From: a virus
Strand: one strand, 5' to 3'
DNA: 27,477 bases
IMG/VR virus record: IMGVR_UViG_3300038954_000288
Span: 1-27,477 of that record
The stretch's first letter is position 1; every line of letters begins with the position of its first letter. Below, in pieces: positions 23,196-27,477 of the stretch. Position numbers and translations under genes: made by a program. Under the pieces are notes generated by a model. It had not been told where the DNA came from. It ran no database searches and saw nothing but the letters and a program-made list of their open reading frames with translations.

Positions 23196-23203
23196 CTTTT
23201 CCC

Positions 23204-23683
23204 TCAGTATGGCATGAAATATGCATGGTAGTCGACGTGCGCGATCCATATCGGACGCCACGGCTTATATGTCAGCCCGTGCTTGATTCCTGCGTACCAC
23301 GGCGGGAGTAGCGGTATCCAGTCTCCCCGGTGCCTGAGAGCGAGTACGTGACTTGCTCGGTGGACGGCATCGACGAACCGGCGATTTCCTGCGCGTTTGC
23401 TTGCGTACAGCGATAGCCAGCGTTTCAGCCCGTCTCGCTTGAATAGCTCTCGCGCGATGATCTGCGCAATTGCCCCTCCGCGCGAATGACCTTCGACGAT
23501 GGACGGCTTCAACCCCCGAATCGCCCGGAGGACGACAAGCGCCTCGTAGCGGTCCCACCGGTTCACCCGCTCGTTATCTCCGATGGTGCGTCCGGTCATG
23601 AAGTTGAACAGCCAATCTTGCGCATCGTTCGATCCGATGATCTGGAGCACCTGCCCGCCCTGTTTCAGCAGCCACTTAACCAC
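23204..23683 (-). CDS. Class 3 lipase-like alpha/beta hydrolase
   Basis: I place the start at the GTG at 23683, just before the end of the preceding gene, with AGGCAGG upstream; this gives 159 residues. QIIGSNDAQDWLFNF resembles the oxyanion-hole region of class 3 lipases (GTxxxxDW). EGHSRGGAIA carries the nucleophile elbow with Ser67. RHRGDWIPLLPPW supplies the Asp (about 121) in the GDxxPxLPP-type motif. HVDYHAYF near the C-terminus supplies the His (about 153). All three triad positions are therefore present in the right order. The protein is short for the family (usually 200-300 residues) and has no signal peptide, so it would act in the cytoplasm, on the virion, or on release at lysis. 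Ester substrate unknown. Confidence 0.75.
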   Translation of the reverse strand: MVKWLLKQGGQVLQIIGSNDAQDWLFNFMTGRTIGDNERVNRWDRYEALVVLRAIRGLKPSIVEGHSRGGAIAQIIARELFKRDGLKRWLSLYASKRAGNRRFVDAVHRASHVLALRHRGDWIPLLPPWYAGIKHGLTYKPWRPIWIAHVDYHAYFMPY

Positions 23684-23936
23684 GATTGCCTGCCTTCTGC
23701 CGCCGTCGTTCCTTCTCGATCTGCGCGTTGTGTACAGCAACGGTTCGATCGAGCCTGTCTTGGAGTTCGCTTACTCGACGCTTCAGCCGTTCGTTTTCCA
23801 TCAGTACGGTCTGCATCGCCTCGCGTGTCTTGTCGAGTTCGTCCGCCGTCACCCCCGTTTCAGGCTCCGCTTGTGCCTCGGCCTGCGGCCTCGCCGACCG
23901 CGTCTCCCGCAGTGTCGGGAATCTTTCATGCGCCAT
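23676..23936 (-). CDS. Small coiled-coil protein, function unknown
   Basis: The start is the ATG at 23936 (MAHERFPTL), with GGAGGG five bases upstream; a longer frame exists but lacks such a site. The 86-residue product has an Ala/Glu-rich low-complexity stretch and then a heptad-like helix from about residue 30 to the end (ELDKTREAMQ, ENERLKRRVSELQDRLDRTV). It is strongly charged, with no membrane segment. It overlaps the preceding zinc-ribbon gene by 11 bases, and the lipase gene starts inside its last codons. It is probably an oligomerising accessory protein. No family recognised. Confidence 0.6.
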   Translation of the reverse strand: MAHERFPTLRETRSARPQAEAQAEPETGVTADELDKTREAMQTVLMENERLKRRVSELQDRLDRTVAVHNAQIEKERRRQKAGNRG

Positions 23937-24162
23937 CGTATCCCTCCGGTCGTTTGCCTTCGCGCCAATCATAGACACTGATACTGCGCTCGATCTGCTG
24001 TACGGCCTTCATGACCTGCTTGTACGTATACGGTCCGTACGCGCCGTATTGTCGCTCAGCATGCTGGAACGCCCACGTGCGACGATCTTTCCACGCGACA
24101 CGGCACGGTGCGCACGATCCGAGGTGGTCATCGGCCTTCCCGTCGCACCACCGACATGTCAT
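23926..24162 (-). CDS. Small zinc-ribbon-like protein, function unknown
   Basis: This 78-residue protein has an N-terminal Cys pair C3-x2-C6 followed by C17-x2-C20, which fits a compact CxxC...CxxC zinc site. The rest is basic and Tyr-rich (QYGAYGPYTYKQ) with a predicted helix. It begins at an ATGA overlap with the dehydrogenase gene, so it is probably translated by coupling. I do not recognise a named family. Small zinc-binding proteins of this kind in phages often bind nucleic acid or partner proteins, but nothing here shows which. Confidence 0.6.
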   Translation of the reverse strand: MTCRWCDGKADDHLGSCAPCRVAWKDRRTWAFQHAERQYGAYGPYTYKQVMKAVQQIERSISVYDWREGKRPEGYDGA

Positions 24163-24971
24163 TGCTCAGCTTTCCAGTCGTCGTTCAGCGCATCGACCAC
24201 CTCGAGAAGTGACGCCATATAGCCGTTTTCTCTGGCGGCGTGGATCATCGCTGGAACGTCTTTGTTCAGGCAGTGCGAATCGTAGTAGCGCTGCCCCACG
24301 AAACTTTGCGTATGACTCCGTCCGATGCGCGGGTCGTTCAGTAGAAGTTCGCGCCACTCGTCGTACTCGACGCCGAATGTCTCGCAGATGCGCGCCCACT
24401 CGTTGAAGAACGTCACCTTCGTTGCGAGGAACGCGTTTTCGGCGTATTTCACGAGTTCGGCTGTAATCGCGTCGGTGAAGTGAATCCGAAACGTGCTCGG
24501 CTTCGCACGCTTGTAGACTTCCGCGACCAGCCGCCGATGAGCGGTCTGGCCGCCGATGATCACGAATCCGTCGTCGATCTGCTGCGAATCGAGCGTCGCT
24601 CCGGTAAACTCCGGCGACATGCATACCCGATAGCCCTCGTCGATCATCGAATGGGTGAAGCCGGGCGGTACCGTACTCTTGATCACGAGCACGTCGCATC
24701 GCTCGCCCCATTGCTTTATCGCGCTCTCTACAATCGCGGTATCGGCTGCGCCTCCAGGGAGTCTTGGGGTCGGAACGCAGACAAAGCCGACTGTCCACCG
24801 GCGATCGCTTTCGATGGTCCGGTACTCCCTCGCGCCACCACCGAATGTCGTCGTTTCGACTACCTCTCCGGTATGATAGCCCTGCTCCGGGTCATAGATA
24901 CTCGCTTCCGGGAAGATACGGCCCATATCCTTGCCGACTACGCCGTAGCCGATAATCAGAACGTCGCTCAT
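24159..24971 (-). CDS. UDP-glucose / nucleotide-sugar 6-dehydrogenase, short form
   Basis: This 270-residue protein follows the UDP-glucose/GDP-mannose dehydrogenase pattern almost end to end. It has an NAD-binding GYGVVG (residues 8-13), VCVPTP (64-69), IKSTVPPG (97-104), SPEFTG (119-124), ELVKYAENAFLATKVTFFNE (172-191, with the Lys and Asn of the active site) and SHCLNKD (232-238) carrying the catalytic Cys234. Known members oxidise UDP-glucose to UDP-glucuronate with two NAD+. The usual C-terminal UDP-binding domain (family length about 390-450 residues) is absent: the protein stops soon after the catalytic Cys region and a helix. Start and stop form ATGA overlaps with both neighbours. It could feed a uronic acid to the glycosyltransferases in this block. 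Confidence 0.88.
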   Translation of the reverse strand: MSDVLIIGYGVVGKDMGRIFPEASIYDPEQGYHTGEVVETTTFGGGAREYRTIESDRRWTVGFVCVPTPRLPGGAADTAIVESAIKQWGERCDVLVIKSTVPPGFTHSMIDEGYRVCMSPEFTGATLDSQQIDDGFVIIGGQTAHRRLVAEVYKRAKPSTFRIHFTDAITAELVKYAENAFLATKVTFFNEWARICETFGVEYDEWRELLLNDPRIGRSHTQSFVGQRYYDSHCLNKDVPAMIHAARENGYMASLLEVVDALNDDWKAEQ

Positions 24972-25645
24972 AGATTGCCTCCTCGAAATCGGAAGATCGC
25001 AGCCGTATTGCGCGGCCCCGGCACGCGTTCCGGGCCGTCAAACCACGCGTGTTGCTCCTCGAACCATGCGACCGTTTCGTGTAGCTCCGGTCGGCTCGGC
25101 TGTGTCTCGTAGAAGTAGTAGTCCATCATCACGATCGGAGCGCCGTGGACGAGCGACGTCCAGAAGCGACCGAAGAGTAGGTCGAGCGCTTCGGTGCCGC
25201 TGGTCATATCGTCGACGAGCATACCGATCGGCCGGTCAGGCACCGAGTCTCCGGCGTAGACGTCGCCGACCTCGGAGCGAATGTCGCAGGGAAGATCGAT
25301 CACATTCTCTGCCCACATACGCCAGAACGATTCGCGGCACGGGAGGGCGAGTTTCAGCTTCGCCCATGCCTTGTCTCGATACGCGTCGCTCGCGAACCAG
25401 CGATCGTAGCAGTGAATCGGCGCGCCGGCCGTGCCCCCGAGCATGCGACCCATCACGAGGTAGGCTGTTGTCGAACCGAGAAACGGCCCAATGTCGGCAA
25501 TGGTATATCGCGGGTCGATCTCGCGTGCGAGTTTCACCAGCGTCGGGGCGATCGTAGCGCCGCCGCCTCCCAGTTCGGGGATACTCGCCGCTCGATTCCA
25601 GATCGGAAAGATCGCTTCGTCGTCAATCAGAGGTAGTGAAACCAT
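24968..25645 (-). CDS. Second class I methyltransferase-like protein
   Basis: This 225-residue protein starts at the ATG at 25645; a TTG two codons earlier is also possible. YTIADIGPFLGSTTAYLV resembles a Rossmann motif I with a Gly-rich loop, and IHCYDRWF supplies the acidic residue after the second strand. IGMLVDDMTSG and IVMMDYYFYE look like the later strands of the fold. It resembles the methyltransferases found in polysaccharide clusters, but the motifs are less canonical than in the preceding gene. It overlaps the upstream methyltransferase gene and its stop overlaps the start of the dehydrogenase gene (ATGA). Two different methyltransferases side by side suggest two distinct decoration steps, which is inference. 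Confidence 0.6.
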   Translation of the reverse strand: MVSLPLIDDEAIFPIWNRAASIPELGGGGATIAPTLVKLAREIDPRYTIADIGPFLGSTTAYLVMGRMLGGTAGAPIHCYDRWFASDAYRDKAWAKLKLALPCRESFWRMWAENVIDLPCDIRSEVGDVYAGDSVPDRPIGMLVDDMTSGTEALDLLFGRFWTSLVHGAPIVMMDYYFYETQPSRPELHETVAWFEEQHAWFDGPERVPGPRNTAAIFRFRGGNL

Positions 25646-26190
25646 GTGCAATCCCCGTCCGTTTCGATGTCGTCGAATGCCTCGTCGACCGCGCGCTGTA
25701 CGCCCGGGAAACGGGGCAAATTCAGGTAGTCATGTCCGCCGATCCAGCCCCCGGGCCGAACCTTCGGGAGCCAGATTGCGATGTCGCGATTGACGCCTTC
25801 GTACGTGTGCTCCGCGTCGATGAATACGCAGTCGAGCGACGCATCATCGATCTGCATTGCCGCCTCTGTGCTCCAGTCACGAATGATCGCAATTCGATCA
25901 CAGTAGCGACTCGTTGCCCGCACAGTCTTCACGTAGCAGTCGTCGAAATATCGCTGATCGTTTTTCGCGATCCTATCGGCCGACTTCGCGTAAGTCGATT
26001 CCGGGTCGGGCGCGGTCCACGCGTCGACCATGATCCATTGAAGCATCGGCCGTGCGGAAAGCACCTCCTGCGCGGTTCTGCCCATCCAGACTCCGATTTC
26101 GGCCCCGACCCATCGTTCGTTCGACGGTATGCGCCGGAGGATTGCTTGCCACCGGCGCGGTCGGTTCGGATCAGGTTGTTTTTTTGGCAT
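25627..26190 (-). CDS. Class I SAM-dependent methyltransferase (Methyltransf_24 / TylF-like)
   Basis: I place the start at the ATG at 26190 (MPKKQPDPN), preceded by AGGAG eight bases upstream. The longer frame upstream adds only 46 Arg/Ser-rich residues that overlap the sulfotransferase gene. The 187-residue product has the SAM-binding loop GAEIGVWMGRTA, an acidic residue in VDAW after the second strand, and the block FIDAEHTYEGVNRDI followed by RPGGWIGGHDY. These are typical of the Methyltransf_24 group, whose members often O-methylate sugars or secondary metabolites. It lies between the sulfotransferase and a second methyltransferase-like gene, and its stop overlaps the next start. O-methylation of a sugar is inferred from context; the substrate is not visible. 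Confidence 0.8.
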   Translation of the reverse strand: MPKKQPDPNRPRRWQAILRRIPSNERWVGAEIGVWMGRTAQEVLSARPMLQWIMVDAWTAPDPESTYAKSADRIAKNDQRYFDDCYVKTVRATSRYCDRIAIIRDWSTEAAMQIDDASLDCVFIDAEHTYEGVNRDIAIWLPKVRPGGWIGGHDYLNLPRFPGVQRAVDEAFDDIETDGDCTWFHYL

Positions 26191-26794
26191 AGCCGAATCT
26201 CCTGTAGGCTGTCTGTTCTGCTTGCTCGAACGCTCGGATCGTCTCGATTTCCGCATCGTCCGGGTGCGGGAAAGTGTTGCGAGCCTTCGCTGCCGACGCC
26301 ATCGCAATGCGGGCGGCGACCGGATCAACGCCGAGTCGATAGAGCAGTTGGGGAAGATCGTCCACCATCCAGCCGGTATCGTAAACGTCAGAGTTGGGCC
26401 AGTCGGCGAACTTCATATAAAGGCTCGTGACCCATCCGGTGCGAGCGGTCGCGATCCACCAGACGAACTCCGAGAAATCATCGCGGGCCCCATCCGGCGG
26501 GTCATTGATCTGCGCGAATGGATGCCACCACCGGCCGTCTTTCGTGTGCTTCGGCCAGCGTGGCCAATCCCATGCATGCTGTAGCGCCCATACGCTTCGG
26601 ATGAATCGATACGGATGCCGGATGAAAACGCGGTGCCGTACGGTCATGTCCATCGGTACGACGCCGGGACAGTCGTGCTTCCGGCCAATCGCGTTTCCAA
26701 GTACGCCGGTACCCCGCAGAACTTCCGTCACGTACGTCCCGCCGCATCGTGGCATGTGCAGAAAAATGCTCCCGTCGATCAGGTAGAAAGCCAT
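26171..26794 (-). CDS. PAPS-dependent sulfotransferase-like protein
   Basis: This 207-residue protein opens with FLHMPRCGGTYV (residues 11-22), which matches the 5'-phosphosulfate loop (PKxGGT-type) of PAPS-dependent sulfotransferases. HRVFIRHPYRFIRS (about residues 54-67) matches the 3'-phosphate binding motif (RxPxxRxxS). In the known family, a sulfuryl group is moved from PAPS to a hydroxyl or amine, most often on a glycan. The protein is shorter than typical 250-350-residue family members and has no signal peptide or membrane segment. It overlaps the upstream glycosyltransferase by 16 bases and the downstream methyltransferase by 20 bases, so it is probably co-translated with glycan-modifying partners. 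Sulfotransferases are unusual cargo for a phage. Substrate unknown. Confidence 0.8.
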   Translation of the reverse strand: MAFYLIDGSIFLHMPRCGGTYVTEVLRGTGVLGNAIGRKHDCPGVVPMDMTVRHRVFIRHPYRFIRSVWALQHAWDWPRWPKHTKDGRWWHPFAQINDPPDGARDDFSEFVWWIATARTGWVTSLYMKFADWPNSDVYDTGWMVDDLPQLLYRLGVDPVAARIAMASAAKARNTFPHPDDAEIETIRAFEQAEQTAYRRFGYAKKTT

Positions 26795-27477
26795 CGGACC
26801 TCCTCGAACGTGTCGAGATCGACGGTATGTCGCTTACCGACCTGATACGAAAGACGATCATTGGAATCGTCATGCCCGCCGCGCTCTTTTCGTGATCCCT
26901 TGCCGATGATGTCTTCCGGCGTCAGTCGGCCGCCGTGGCCCCGGATGACTTCGCTTTGAGTCCGGGGGAGCCACCGAAGATGTACGCACCGCAGCTCCGC
27001 GTTGTGCCACGGCGTCAGCGCGTGGATCACCGTCGTGCCCTTCCGCACGCGCCGGGTCTTCGCATGGAATAGGGTACGCTGCCAGTCGCACGACCACGAC
27101 TCGATGTTCGCGAAGTTGTAGAGCTTCGTCGGATTGTGCGACGGCGGTCCGAGCCATCCTTGCGCGAGTTCTCGACCGTCTTCGGCGATCCATGTGCGAT
27201 CGACGTGCAGGTACATTCCTTTCAGTTGGTAGGCGTACCCGGCGTGCCCGGTCTTGAGCCGCTTCCGCATCGCGGCAAGGTCTGATGGGTGGTAGAGTTC
27301 GTCGCCGTCGACGCCGAAGACCCATGTGTCCGTTCCGACGTACGGCTCGACGTACTGGTGCGTATGCGTCAGGTATTCCTCGTAGAAAACGTCGTACGGA
27401 ACGTTTGCATGATCGAGCGCGGCGCGAGCGCACTCCTCGGTGTCGTCGGTGCTACCAGTGTCGATGAACCGGATGTA
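26779..27477 (-). CDS. Family 2 glycosyltransferase, 5' end cut by the window edge
   Basis: The reading frame enters from the right window edge and stays open for 232 residues to its stop. The first visible residues contain DTGSTDDTEE, the nucleotide-sugar binding signature of GT-A (family 2) glycosyltransferases. About 45 residues later comes FGVDGDELYH, which fits the metal-binding DxD motif. The remainder is rich in Trp and His and not recognised. An ATG at 27270 could be mistaken for the start, but it lies downstream of both GT-A motifs, so the true start is outside the window. The gene overlaps the following sulfotransferase gene by 16 bases, which suggests translational coupling. The acceptor cannot be deduced: glycan, virion protein and modified DNA base are all possible. 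The family call is solid; the role is inference. Confidence 0.85.
   Translation of the reverse strand, partial: YIRFIDTGSTDDTEECARAALDHANVPYDVFYEEYLTHTHQYVEPYVGTDTWVFGVDGDELYHPSDLAAMRKRLKTGHAGYAYQLKGMYLHVDRTWIAEDGRELAQGWLGPPSHNPTKLYNFANIESWSCDWQRTLFHAKTRRVRKGTTVIHALTPWHNAELRCVHLRWLPRTQSEVIRGHGGRLTPEDIIGKGSRKERGGHDDSNDRLSYQVGKRHTVDLDTFEEVRWLST

Noticed and set aside
24166-24798. A 210-codon Arg-rich minus-strand frame inside the dehydrogenase gene
   Set aside because: It is an overlapping frame of a gene with intact dehydrogenase motifs, and it has no plausible start or motif.
25627-26328. A longer start for the first methyltransferase (46 more residues)
   Set aside because: The extra residues are Arg/Ser-rich and overlap the sulfotransferase gene; the ATG at 26190 has its own AGGAG site.
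1-27477. CRISPR arrays, tRNA or rRNA genes, insertion sequences or attachment sites
   Set aside because: No spaced direct repeats, cloverleaf-like segments, transposase motifs or recombinase genes were seen; the genes are packed too tightly to leave room for most of these.

Overview
The window is a gene-dense piece of a tailed (siphovirus-like) bacteriophage or prophage genome. Every credible gene is on the minus strand, so transcription runs from high to low coordinates. Genes are packed with stop/start overlaps (often ATGA) and strong GGAGG-type ribosome sites, and base composition is moderately GC-rich (a hand-counted 60-base sample is 58% GC). There is no integrase, repressor, replication gene, tRNA or rRNA, so lifestyle and host cannot be read from the sequence. 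The HK97-type head genes and the lambda-like tail order make it a siphovirus of a bacterial host, probably from an environmental source (inference).

In transcription order, the first part (27477 to about 21530) is an accessory block. It holds a family 2 glycosyltransferase cut by the window edge, a PAPS-type sulfotransferase, two class I methyltransferases, a short UDP-sugar 6-dehydrogenase, a small zinc-ribbon protein, a coiled-coil protein, a class 3 lipase-like hydrolase, a ParB/sulfiredoxin-fold protein, and a glycosyltransferase that I recognise as resembling the TAGT (TET-associated glycosyltransferase) family of phage DNA hypermodification systems. Together they look like a glycan or DNA-base decoration pathway. 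This is the most novel part of the window.

The second part (21518 to 14374) is the packaging and head module: putative small terminase, large terminase, portal, MuF-like head protein, prohead protease with a long C-terminal extension, HK97-fold major capsid protein and a small head-associated protein. A strong intrinsic terminator follows at 14313-14352.

The third part (14300 to 10108) holds a large beta-rich putative virion protein, the head-tail connector series (adaptor, stopper, gp10-like neck protein, tail completion protein), a tiny zinc-ribbon protein and the major tail tube protein. A second strong terminator (10047-10093) follows the tube gene. The two terminators sit just before the ribosome sites of the next genes and probably raise capsid and tube mRNA relative to the genes downstream.

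The fourth part (10030 to 990) is the tail module: a G/GT-type pair of tail assembly chaperones linked by a textbook -1 frameshift signal (A AAA AAC heptamer, 6-base spacer, 9-base-pair hairpin), the tape measure protein, distal-tail and hub-like proteins, a low-GC receptor-binding-like protein and a 777-residue Collar-domain tail fiber with duplicated modules. The last part (974 to 1) is a lysis-like cassette: a membrane-anchored coiled-coil protein whose reading frame appears broken near its start, an M23-family peptidoglycan peptidase, and the first 15 codons of a further gene.
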